This document shows, in pieces, positions 35,848 through 44,148 of a DNA stretch of 49,421 nucleotides. The notes under the pieces were generated by a model. It did not search any database, had not been told where the DNA came from, and worked only from the letters and a program-made list of their open reading frames with translations. This stretch comes from an uncultured Gilliamella sp. (GTDB lineage Bacteria; Pseudomonadota; Gammaproteobacteria; Enterobacterales; Orbaceae). The stretch is taken from positions 1 to 49,421 of the forward strand of contig CALYPO010000003.1 in the NCBI GenBank assembly GCA_945276085.1, read 5' to 3'. The translations under genes were made by a program, and so were the position numbers. Position 1 is the first letter of the stretch; each line of letters opens with the position of its first letter.

Positions 35848-36909
35848 ATGAAAAAATTTCGAATTTTATTGGCGCTTATGTTTTGGTTTTCTTATGGTGT
35901 CTTGGCAAGTGAAACGAAAACTCAGGCAGATACTGAACTGAAGGTTGCAGATCCTGGTTCATTAATCCCTTCTTTACGGGTTTCAGCTGAAAAAGGTGAT
36001 GCCCAAGCTCAATTCTCATTGGGAACTATTTATAAGCAAGGCTTAGGCGTTGATGTTAGTGATATTCGAGCTTTTTTTTGGTATAAAAAAGCAGCGGATC
36101 AAGGATTAGCTAAAGCGCAAAATAATCTGGCTTATATGTATCAAAATGGTTTGGGTACCACAGCTGATCTTGTGCAGGCATTTCAATATTATAAACGCGC
36201 AGCAGACCAAAATTATGCCTTAGCTAAATATAATTTGGCGTTAATGTATAAAAATGGTGAAGGGACAACTAAAAATACGTTAAGTGCAATTGATTATTTT
36301 ACTCAAGCTGGCGAGCAAGGCGTTTTAGATGCTTACCTTAATTTAGGTATCATGTATTTTTTTGGCGATGGTGTAAAAGAAGATAAAATGGTTGCGGCAG
36401 ATTGGTTTAGTAAGGCCGCTAAAAATAATAATCCAGAAGCGCAATACTATTTAGGTTTGATGTCAGAACATGGTGATGGTTTAACTAAAGATTATGTCGC
36501 TGCTACTTATTTTTATACTCAAGCCGCAGAACGAGGGCATGTACTGGCGATGTATAACTTGGGCATTATGTATGCAACAGGAACTGGCACAAAATCTGAT
36601 AATTCCAAAGCTGCATACTGGTTTACTAAAGCGGCTGAAGCGGGTAATGCTGATGCACAATACAATATTGGCGTGATGTATGAAGTTGGTGGCGGCGTGC
36701 CAAAAGATGCCAAGAAGGCTGTAGAATGGTACATTAAAGCCGCAGAACAAGGTAGTGTTGATGCGCAATATAATTTAGGTATAAAGTACCTTGAAGGCGA
36801 AGGGACTGAAAAAAATACCAATCGGGCGATTTATTGGTTTACTAAAGCAAGCGAGCAAGGTGACAAAGATGCTAAAGCTTATTTAGATCAGTTATTATCG
36901 GGAAAATAA
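35848..36909 (+). CDS. Secreted Sel1-repeat (TPR-like) protein
   Basis: A 353-residue protein with a signal peptide (about 1-21, ending VLA-SETK), followed by eight consecutive 36-residue Sel1 repeats and a short partial ninth. Each repeat has the pattern AQ-x2-LG-x-MY-x2-G-x-GT-x9-A-x2-W(F/Y)-x-KAAEQG. Such proteins form superhelical scaffolds that bind other proteins; in enterobacteria they occur in the periplasm and in host interaction. The partner here is unknown. It is monocistronic, with its own terminator. Confidence 0.88.
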   Translation: MKKFRILLALMFWFSYGVLASETKTQADTELKVADPGSLIPSLRVSAEKGDAQAQFSLGTIYKQGLGVDVSDIRAFFWYKKAADQGLAKAQNNLAYMYQNGLGTTADLVQAFQYYKRAADQNYALAKYNLALMYKNGEGTTKNTLSAIDYFTQAGEQGVLDAYLNLGIMYFFGDGVKEDKMVAADWFSKAAKNNNPEAQYYLGLMSEHGDGLTKDYVAATYFYTQAAERGHVLAMYNLGIMYATGTGTKSDNSKAAYWFTKAAEAGNADAQYNIGVMYEVGGGVPKDAKKAVEWYIKAAEQGSVDAQYNLGIKYLEGEGTEKNTNRAIYWFTKASEQGDKDAKAYLDQLLSGK

Positions 36910-36937
36910 AAAGAGCAAATTGCTCTTTTTATTTTTT
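36908..36937. terminator. Bidirectional terminator between the Sel1 gene and ppc
   Basis: AAAAAGAGCA (36908-36917), loop AAT and TGCTCTTTTT (36921-36930) form a 10-bp stem with A/T runs on both sides (rightward TTTTTATTTTTT). It sits between two convergent genes and can serve both. Confidence 0.88.
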
Positions 36938-36946
36938 GATGGTCCG

Positions 36947-39592
36947 TTACCCTGAATTACGCATACCAGCAGCAATTCCGGATATAGTAATCATTAATCC
37001 TTGTTCAACCGTTGTATTTTCTTCTTCACTGCGATTACGCGAACGTCTCAATAATTCAGCTTGTAATAAGTTTAACGGTTCGATATATGTATTACGTAAT
37101 GCAACCGATTCAGCAATCCAAGGCAAGTCAGCCATTAAGCTAATATCATCGGTGATAGTTAGTACGGTGTTAATGTCTTGAGTTAATAAATTTCTTAATT
37201 CTTCACCTAACGGCCATAAAATCGGATCGACAAGTCTTTGCTCGTAATATTCATGAATATTTGGCGCAGCTTTAGCGTAAACCATTTCTAACATACCTAA
37301 ACGTGCATTAAAAAACGGCCAATTATGATACATGTCTTTAAGTAAATCTTTTTTTCCTTCTTCAATCACTTGTTTAAGTGCACTACCGGCACCTAACCAA
37401 GATGGCACCATCAAACGGTTTTGTGTCCAAGCAAAAATCCACGGAATGGCGCGTAAACTTTCAATACCGCCACCTGTTCGTCGTTTTTGTGGACGAGAAC
37501 CAAGTGGTAATCGTCCAAGTTCTGCTTCTGGCGTTACTGCTCTAAAATAATCGACAAATTCGGCACGTTCACGTACATAACTTCGATAGCAACGACATGA
37601 TATATCAGACATTTCATCCATAATATCACGCCATGCTTGTTTAGGCTCTGGTGGAGGTAATAAGTTAGCTTGTAAAATGGCTGATGCATATAGCATCAAA
37701 CTGCTTAGAGCTACTTCCGGTAAACCCAGTTTAAAGCGGATCATTTCACCTTGTTCTGTCACGCGAAGACCACCTTTTAACGATCCTGGTGGTTGTGAAA
37801 GTAATGCCGCATGTGCGGGTGCACCGCCTCGACCTATCGATCCACCTCGCCCATGAAAGAGCACAAGATTGATATTATATTTTTCAAATAGGTGAACCAA
37901 CTCTTCTTGTGAACGATATTGTGCCCACGATGCAGCGAGCGTACCTGCATCTTTAGCAGAGTCAGAATAACCAATCATGACCATCTGTTTACCTTGAATC
38001 TTTTCACGGTACCAAGGAATATCCAGAAGTTTTTGCATGACAGATTTGGCATTATTTAAATCATCTAAGGTTTCAAATAATGGAGCAACAGGGATATTTT
38101 TTTGACAGTCGACCATTTTTAAGAGTAGGTAAACCGCTAAAATATCTGAAGGCGCTTTGGCCATTGATATAACATAAGATGCAATCGATTCTTGTCCTGC
38201 CTTTTTGATAACACGGCAAGTGTCTAAAACTTCTTGTACCATTTCTGGTGGTTGCCAGCGGTAAGGTAATAAAGGGCGATTTGATTGCAATTCTGTTAAT
38301 AAAAATGCCTGTTTTTCATCTTCAGACCACTGGGCATAACTGCCTAGGTTCAGCTCTTTAGTTAATGCATCTAGTGCTTCAGTATGGACAGCGCTATCTT
38401 GGCGAATATCTAACCTGACTAATTGTAAACCGAAGCTTTTTATACGTCGTAACGTATCAAGTAGTGGACCATGTGCTATTGTTGACATGCCATTTTCAAT
38501 TAATGATTCATAGCAGGTATAAAGTGGTGTCCACAGTTGTTCATTTTTAATTAAGATATCTGTAGGGGGGATGACTTGTTCATTATTCAGTAATGAAACA
38601 ATATAACTATGGGTTTTCACTAGTCGAGCTCGTAACTGTTTCATCACTGCTCGATAAGGTTCAGAGGCAGATTTATTATTTTCATCTAACAAGTTGATAA
38701 CCGCTTGGCTACATTCACTCATCGATAATTCACGAACCAGTATTTGAATGTCAGCTAAAAATAACTCAATTGCTTTTAACCTAGCTTGTAACATGACCTT
38801 TTCTGTCACTTTAGCTGTTACATTTGGGTTGCCATCACGGTCGCCCCCCATCCATGAGGTAAATTTAATTGGAACATGATCAACCGATAATTGTTCGTTA
38901 AATGCATCAACTAATTGATCATTAAATTCACGTAAAAACAGTGGCACCCCTTCCCATAAACTATCTTCAATGACTGAAAATCCCCATTTTGCTTCATCAA
39001 GCGGTGTAGGGCGTTTTTTACGGATTTCATCGGTGTACCATGCTTGGCAGACAAGTTGTTTAAGACGGCGCATGATCCGTTCTATTTCGTAATCAGCTAA
39101 ATCATTATGATCTAGTTGAGATAGACAATTATTAATAGCCGTATAGGTATTAATCATTGTTCTGCGATTAATTTCGGTTGGATGAGCTGTTAATACGAGT
39201 TCAATCGAAAGATCATTAATAGCTTGTGTTATGGTTTGATTTGAAAAATTGAGTTTTTTTAATGTACTAAATAATTCCGTCATTTTTTTAGGGCTGCTCG
39301 ATGCTTCGCCATGAGGAGAAATACCATAATATTCGGCGGCAGTATTAACCAAATTTAAAAATTGATTAAATGCTCGAGCAACATGTAACAAATCTTCATC
39401 ATTTAAATTTTCAATCAATTTAAGTAATTCATTATGGGCTTGTTTATTACCTTGCTGTGCTGATTTCGATAATTGTCTTATTTCTTCCACTAAATCAAAT
39501 GTTTCATTACCAGTGGCGCGTTTAATTGCATCACCGAGTAAAGTCCCTAGCATATTGACGTTGCTTCTCATTGAGGAATATTCACTGTTCAT
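36947..39592 (-). CDS. ppc: Ppc, phosphoenolpyruvate carboxylase
   Basis: The 881-residue enzyme (E. coli 883) fixes bicarbonate onto PEP to make oxaloacetate, replenishing the TCA cycle. Catalytic and binding segments are TAHPTE with H137, [22 protein letters not shown], and [12 protein letters not shown] near the PEP/effector site. The C-terminus ends in NSG, similar to the NTG of the E. coli enzyme. The ATG gives the family N-terminus ([16 protein letters not shown]). It is divergent from the nuo remnant across 348 bp. Confidence 0.97.
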   Translation of the reverse strand: MNSEYSSMRSNVNMLGTLLGDAIKRATGNETFDLVEEIRQLSKSAQQGNKQAHNELLKLIENLNDEDLLHVARAFNQFLNLVNTAAEYYGISPHGEASSSPKKMTELFSTLKKLNFSNQTITQAINDLSIELVLTAHPTEINRRTMINTYTAINNCLSQLDHNDLADYEIERIMRRLKQLVCQAWYTDEIRKKRPTPLDEAKWGFSVIEDSLWEGVPLFLREFNDQLVDAFNEQLSVDHVPIKFTSWMGGDRDGNPNVTAKVTEKVMLQARLKAIELFLADIQILVRELSMSECSQAVINLLDENNKSASEPYRAVMKQLRARLVKTHSYIVSLLNNEQVIPPTDILIKNEQLWTPLYTCYESLIENGMSTIAHGPLLDTLRRIKSFGLQLVRLDIRQDSAVHTEALDALTKELNLGSYAQWSEDEKQAFLLTELQSNRPLLPYRWQPPEMVQEVLDTCRVIKKAGQESIASYVISMAKAPSDILAVYLLLKMVDCQKNIPVAPLFETLDDLNNAKSVMQKLLDIPWYREKIQGKQMVMIGYSDSAKDAGTLAASWAQYRSQEELVHLFEKYNINLVLFHGRGGSIGRGGAPAHAALLSQPPGSLKGGLRVTEQGEMIRFKLGLPEVALSSLMLYASAILQANLLPPPEPKQAWRDIMDEMSDISCRCYRSYVRERAEFVDYFRAVTPEAELGRLPLGSRPQKRRTGGGIESLRAIPWIFAWTQNRLMVPSWLGAGSALKQVIEEGKKDLLKDMYHNWPFFNARLGMLEMVYAKAAPNIHEYYEQRLVDPILWPLGEELRNLLTQDINTVLTITDDISLMADLPWIAESVALRNTYIEPLNLLQAELLRRSRNRSEEENTTVEQGLMITISGIAAGMRNSG

Positions 39593-39940
39593 TCTGTTCT
39601 CATTTTCATAATTATGGCTAACTAAACTTTAAACTGTAAAACGATTATTACAATTTAAAGGCTAAGATATAAGTCATTGCTAATTTGTTTAAGATATATA
39701 CTTTATAACAATACCACATTGAATTTAAATCATAAAATTTTATATTCTTTATTGTTTTAATTGTTTTAATTATATTCTCATCATTATCTAAATAGATAAA
39801 AAAATTAATTAAGCGTATTTTTTAGTCAGATTATGTTTTTAAATGCTTGTTTTCTGTTAACAGATTGTCTGTAAACTGTATCTTAATAGGATTTGGGTAT
39901 ATACTAAGGCAATGATTAATGTATATTGGATTGTTATTTG
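39593..39940. other. Divergent spacer ppc-nuoJ
   Basis: Very AT-rich, with no ORF. It contains a tandem ATTGTTTTA pair (39751-39759 and 39760-39768) and the palindrome CTGTTAACAG (39854-39863). TTAACA at 39857-39862 with TATCTT at 39879-39884 (16-bp spacer) is a weak promoter candidate for nuoJ. None of nuoA-I is present, and no fragment of them is recognised. Confidence 0.5.
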
Positions 39941-40432
39941 ATGCTTATTGTTTTCTATATTGCGTCGATTATTACTGTTATTGCCAGTATAAAAGTGATT
40001 AGTTGCTTACGTGTTGATAAAGCCATTTTATACCTTATTATTGCGCTTTTCGCTTCAGCTTTAATATTTATTTTACTCGATACGTATTTTTCTGCTGTTT
40101 TATACATTATTTTATTTATTGGTGGCACAGTGATGTTATTTTTATCTGTTGCAACTATTCTACGAATTCGTGTCGACAATGTTGAGAATAAAAAGCGAGG
40201 CATCAGTCCTAAAATTTGGCTAGGCCCATTAGTTTTAGCTTTTATTTTATTAGTCGTACTGATTTATGGAGTAGTGAGTACTGACTATTCTCAGATTAAA
40301 GAGTCACATGAGTTAATGCATGAAATGTCAGTATATGCTTACATTTTAATGTCTGAATTGGCTGTTTTTTTGTTGTTAGGTGCAGTTGTTATTGCTTATC
40401 ATTTTATGCATCGGCTATTGTCGGAGAAATAA
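39941..40432 (+). CDS. nuoJ: NuoJ-like complex I membrane subunit
   Basis: A 163-residue protein with about five membrane helices, aligning without gaps to the first 70 residues of E. coli NuoJ when started at the ATG at 39941. An upstream TTG (39926) would add five residues without family support. No good ribosome binding site is seen. The third helix has Y55 where E. coli NuoJ has E55, and F59 where it has Y59, though the glycine pair after it remains. The C-terminal tail is shorter than in E. coli (184). It is first of five linked nuo genes, 1 bp before nuoK. Confidence 0.85.
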   Translation: MLIVFYIASIITVIASIKVISCLRVDKAILYLIIALFASALIFILLDTYFSAVLYIILFIGGTVMLFLSVATILRIRVDNVENKKRGISPKIWLGPLVLAFILLVVLIYGVVSTDYSQIKESHELMHEMSVYAYILMSELAVFLLLGAVVIAYHFMHRLLSEK

Positions 40433-40433
40433 T

Positions 40434-40736
40434 ATGATTCCTTTAATGCATTGTCTTATTCTTGCGTCTGTATTATTTGTAATTGGCTTATTAGGGGTGA
40501 TGATTCGACGTAATTTTTACTTTCTACTATTAAGCCTTATGATTATGAATAATGGCGCTATCGTCGCTGTGGTTGCTGCTAGTAGTTATTGGCAACAGCC
40601 AGAAGGACAAATTCTGGCTATTTTAGCTGTCATTACTGTATTAGCGCAAGCGTGTGTTGGGCTTGCGTTGCTGATGAAATTAATATACCGCCGTAAAATA
40701 TTTAATATTGACTCATTGAGTGAAATGAAAGGATGA
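40434..40736 (+). CDS. nuoK: NuoK-like complex I subunit lacking both key glutamates
   Basis: A 100-residue, three-helix protein, the same length as E. coli NuoK. It matches at both ends (MIPL-x-H-x-LILA and NIDSLSEMKG) and aligns without gaps. The two membrane glutamates essential for proton pumping are replaced: E36 by M36 (LSLMIMNNG) and E72 by Q72 (TVLAQACVGLAL). The ATG at 40434 follows GGAGA; a longer upstream start would lie inside nuoJ. The stop overlaps the nuoL ATG (ATGA), as in coupled operons. Confidence 0.92.
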   Translation: MIPLMHCLILASVLFVIGLLGVMIRRNFYFLLLSLMIMNNGAIVAVVAASSYWQQPEGQILAILAVITVLAQACVGLALLMKLIYRRKIFNIDSLSEMKG

Positions 40737-42580
40737 ACTTACTTTATTTAACTATTATTGTTCCTTTAGTCTCTTTTTTATTATTAGTTTGTCTAGGGAG
40801 ACATATTCGGTCAATTAATGTCATGATTATTGGCTTTAGCACAATGCTAATTGTTGCTCTTATTACGCTATTTTCATGTATTGATTTTAGTAAAAATACT
40901 GTACCTGATATGACGTTAGTCTATAGCCGACCACTTTGGAATTGGTTTTCAGTCGGTGATTTTGTTGTTCCTTTATCTTTAACGCTAGATGGTTTATCGC
41001 TTACTTTTCTGGTGTTAATTGCCTTTTTTGGTCTATTAATTTATTTTTTTGCAGCCTGTTATTTAACCTCAAAAAAAGATATTTATAATTTTTATGCGTA
41101 TAGTAATTTATTAATTGCTAGTATGCTAACTATTGTACTAGTTGATAATCTCTTAGTTATGTTAATTGGTTGGGAGGGGGTAAGTTTAAGTACTTACTTA
41201 CTTATTGGTATTTATTATAAGCAGGTGCGTAATGGTTATGCTGCTGTTAAAGCCTTTGTTATCATGCATTTAACCGATATCTTTCTTATTATTGGTATTT
41301 TTTTACTGTATCAAACTTTAGATACGTTAAATATTCGTGACATTTTAACTCAAGCTCATGATAATCTAGCTATCGATTCAGATGTTATTTTTTGGATAAC
41401 ATTGATGTTATTTTTAGGGGCAATAAGTAAATCTGCACTATTCCCTATGCACTCATGGTTTGTTGAAACAACATTAGCACCTATGCCAGCAGTGGCTTTG
41501 CTGCAATCATCTACGGTTATTTTAGCAGGGGTATATTTGGTTCTACGTTTAAGTAATTTGTTTATGATGTCGAGTGATACGTTAGCCATTATGACAATTA
41601 TTTCTTCGTTAACCGTATTATTTGCTAGTTCAATTGCTCTAGTTCAAAGTGATATTAAGCGTATAATCACTTTTACTAACCTTGCTCAGCTTAGTTACTT
41701 ATTTTATGCGTTTTCCACACAAAGTTGGAATTTATCACTCAATTGTTTAATCAATTATGCGGTAACCAGCTCTTTACTCATTTTTGCCTCTGCGATTTTA
41801 ATTAAAAAATGTCATGGTGAGCGTGATATCAACAAGCTTGGTGGATTAGTCAAATCATTCCCAATGTTGTATGCCATATTTTTGCTTGTTATGTTGTCAT
41901 TAAGTGCCATGCCTTGGATCTCCGCCTCTTTTTATATCAAAGGTGATATTATTTGGGGGCTAATGGCTAAAGATCATCTCATGGCTGGTACTATCGGTTT
42001 ATTAGGTATTTTGTTATCAAGCTTAAGTATTTGGCGACTAATTTTTACCGCATTTTATCATAAACCAAAGATTTTTGACTTTAATAGAACTATGTGGATA
42101 AGTTATTGTCCAGCCTTTATCCTATTGATTTTTACAACAGCAATTTTTATCTATTTCCCGCTACCTGTTCAAGGGCTTATTCCTATTGCTGAACTTGATA
42201 CTAACGGTCAGTTATCGTTTCAATTACTACTCGCTGCTGTAACATTATTGAGTTTTCTTATCGCCTATATTTTGTACGCACATCCGAATAGTGAAGTGCA
42301 AGAAATACTTAATACACCAATGATTAAATTCTTTGCGCGATTATGTAATGGCGATTGGCGCTTTGATTATGTTGTCAGTTACCTATTTGTTAAACCTTAT
42401 CTATTTTTAGCTAACCTACTTAAACAAGATCCTTTAGCATTATGGGATAATTGGATAATGTTAGGGATAAAGAAAGTTAACTCATATATTGTCAGCTTAG
42501 AAAATGGGCATATAAGGTGGTATATGGTTTCAATTGTCATGGGAAGCATTATTATATTAATGTTACTCGTTTTTATTTAA
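40733..42580 (+). CDS. nuoL: NuoL-like antiporter subunit with altered proton channel
   Basis: The 615-residue protein (E. coli NuoL 613) keeps the Mrp-antiporter-like core and the long C-terminal lateral helix (VKPYLFLANLLKQDPLAL through the final membrane helix). By gap-free local alignment, E144 (here E148), K229 (K233) and K399 (K403) are kept. H254 is Q258, H334 is C338, H338 is Y342, K342 is S346 and D400 is G404. The central TM11 lysine and histidines of the proton path are therefore gone. The frame is intact throughout. Confidence 0.93.
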   Translation: MNLLYLTIIVPLVSFLLLVCLGRHIRSINVMIIGFSTMLIVALITLFSCIDFSKNTVPDMTLVYSRPLWNWFSVGDFVVPLSLTLDGLSLTFLVLIAFFGLLIYFFAACYLTSKKDIYNFYAYSNLLIASMLTIVLVDNLLVMLIGWEGVSLSTYLLIGIYYKQVRNGYAAVKAFVIMHLTDIFLIIGIFLLYQTLDTLNIRDILTQAHDNLAIDSDVIFWITLMLFLGAISKSALFPMHSWFVETTLAPMPAVALLQSSTVILAGVYLVLRLSNLFMMSSDTLAIMTIISSLTVLFASSIALVQSDIKRIITFTNLAQLSYLFYAFSTQSWNLSLNCLINYAVTSSLLIFASAILIKKCHGERDINKLGGLVKSFPMLYAIFLLVMLSLSAMPWISASFYIKGDIIWGLMAKDHLMAGTIGLLGILLSSLSIWRLIFTAFYHKPKIFDFNRTMWISYCPAFILLIFTTAIFIYFPLPVQGLIPIAELDTNGQLSFQLLLAAVTLLSFLIAYILYAHPNSEVQEILNTPMIKFFARLCNGDWRFDYVVSYLFVKPYLFLANLLKQDPLALWDNWIMLGIKKVNSYIVSLENGHIRWYMVSIVMGSIIILMLLVFI

Positions 42581-42597
42581 TAAAGGTGTAATCTTTC

Positions 42598-44142
42598 ATG
42601 TTGTTATCGCTTGTATTCTTACCTGTAATAGGCGGATTTATTAGTTGGTTATGCCATGTTTTTTTATTGCGAATTGTTAGAACTTCTTATCTACCATCGC
42701 GTTGGTATAAGTTACCAATGGTCATTGCATTTCTGACAATTTTAATTACGTTAATGCTTGCTTTAATCTTATGGTTAGATGGATTAACGGTATTACAACA
42801 AGGTAATAACTGGCTTGAAGAAGTGAATATTGAATGGATTCCTTTGCTAAATATTCATTTCCATTTGGTATTAGATGGCTTATCGTTGGTGATAATTGCT
42901 TCCACACTTTTTATTGTATTACTGACAATTGTTTATTCCAGTAAAGAAAGTTTGAATAATTTTGGTTTGTTTTATTTATGCATTTTATTTATGACATCAG
43001 CTATTATGATGTTATTTGTTATCACCGATCTGTTTTTGATGTTCTTTTTTTGGGAAGCGGTAGCAATTCCTATTTATTTTATCATTTCTTTATGGGGGCG
43101 TCGCGACTCAAGTTCCCAATTGCGTTTTAATGGTGCGAGCAAATTTTTGATTTATACTCAAATTAGTAGTTTGTTAATGTTAATATCCATTGTGTCATTA
43201 GCGTTAATTAATTGGAATTTAACGGGTCATTGGACTTTTGATTATCAAGTTTTAACCAAAACCCCCATTTCTAGCTATACTGAATTTTTACTAATGCTCG
43301 GTTTTTTAGCCGCTTTTATTGTACGCATCCCTTTTGTACCATTTCATCGCTGGTTTATTGATGCCCATATTGAATCATCCACTTCGGGATCAATGATGAT
43401 TAGTGGTTTGCTTCTGACAACAGCTACCTTTGGGCTATTTAGAATTGTGATTCCTCTGTTTCCAAATGCTTCAGTTATGATTATGCCATTAATCTTAATA
43501 TTAGCATTATTTACTTTGGTTTATGCAGCGCTATTAGCGTTTAATCAAACTGATATCAAAAAGTTAATTGCTTATGTACATATTGCTTTAATGGGCTATA
43601 TGACAGCAATTATCTACAGTGGTTCAGTGATTGCTTATCAAGGTATTGTGATACAAATGATTGCCATTAATTTAGTTATCGTTGGCATGTTTATAATTAG
43701 TGGACTGTTAGTTGAATGTTACTCAACGCGTAATATTAATCAATTTACAGGTCTTAAACAGAAAGTTCGTTATCTTTCTACATTTACCTTATTTTTTATT
43801 TTGGCTATTTTAGGTATTCCAGGTACTGCTAATTTTGTTGGCAACTATATGATGTTACTTGGTAGCTATACATCATTCTCTTATTACACTATTTTGTTAG
43901 TGATTGGTTTACTCTTATTGTCAATTTCATTGATTATTCGCATGCAACCAATTTTTTATGGTGTTGTAGAAAGAAATCATTCAGCTAAATATCACCTTAG
44001 TAGAAAAGATATTTCATTATTAACTAGTGTATTAATGGTATTAGTTTTTATTGGCTTATACCCACAAATAGTGTTGGATATGTCATATTCTGTTGTCAAC
44101 CAAACCCAACAATACATTACAGCAGAGCGCGCGGGAGAGTAA
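42598..44142 (+). CDS. nuoM: NuoM-like antiporter subunit with altered proton channel
   Basis: The 514-residue protein (E. coli NuoM 509) aligns with a constant +9 offset through the core. E144 is kept as E153 (FFFWEAVAIP). The TM7 lysine K234 is R243 (FIVRIPFVPFHRWFIDAH), K265 is T274 (GLLLTTATFG), H348 is I357 (QMIAINL) and E407 is N416 (GTANFVGNYMM). Four of the residues that form the proton half-channels and their connection are thus replaced, although surrounding sequence is well conserved. AAAGGTG lies before the ATG. Confidence 0.93.
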   Translation: MLLSLVFLPVIGGFISWLCHVFLLRIVRTSYLPSRWYKLPMVIAFLTILITLMLALILWLDGLTVLQQGNNWLEEVNIEWIPLLNIHFHLVLDGLSLVIIASTLFIVLLTIVYSSKESLNNFGLFYLCILFMTSAIMMLFVITDLFLMFFFWEAVAIPIYFIISLWGRRDSSSQLRFNGASKFLIYTQISSLLMLISIVSLALINWNLTGHWTFDYQVLTKTPISSYTEFLLMLGFLAAFIVRIPFVPFHRWFIDAHIESSTSGSMMISGLLLTTATFGLFRIVIPLFPNASVMIMPLILILALFTLVYAALLAFNQTDIKKLIAYVHIALMGYMTAIIYSGSVIAYQGIVIQMIAINLVIVGMFIISGLLVECYSTRNINQFTGLKQKVRYLSTFTLFFILAILGIPGTANFVGNYMMLLGSYTSFSYYTILLVIGLLLLSISLIIRMQPIFYGVVERNHSAKYHLSRKDISLLTSVLMVLVFIGLYPQIVLDMSYSVVNQTQQYITAERAGE

Positions 44143-44148
44143 TAACTT

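Noticed and set aside
36481..36821. Two antisense ORFs (95 and 100 residues) opposite the Sel1-repeat gene
   Set aside because: They mirror the repeated coding sequence on the other strand and have no independent start signal.
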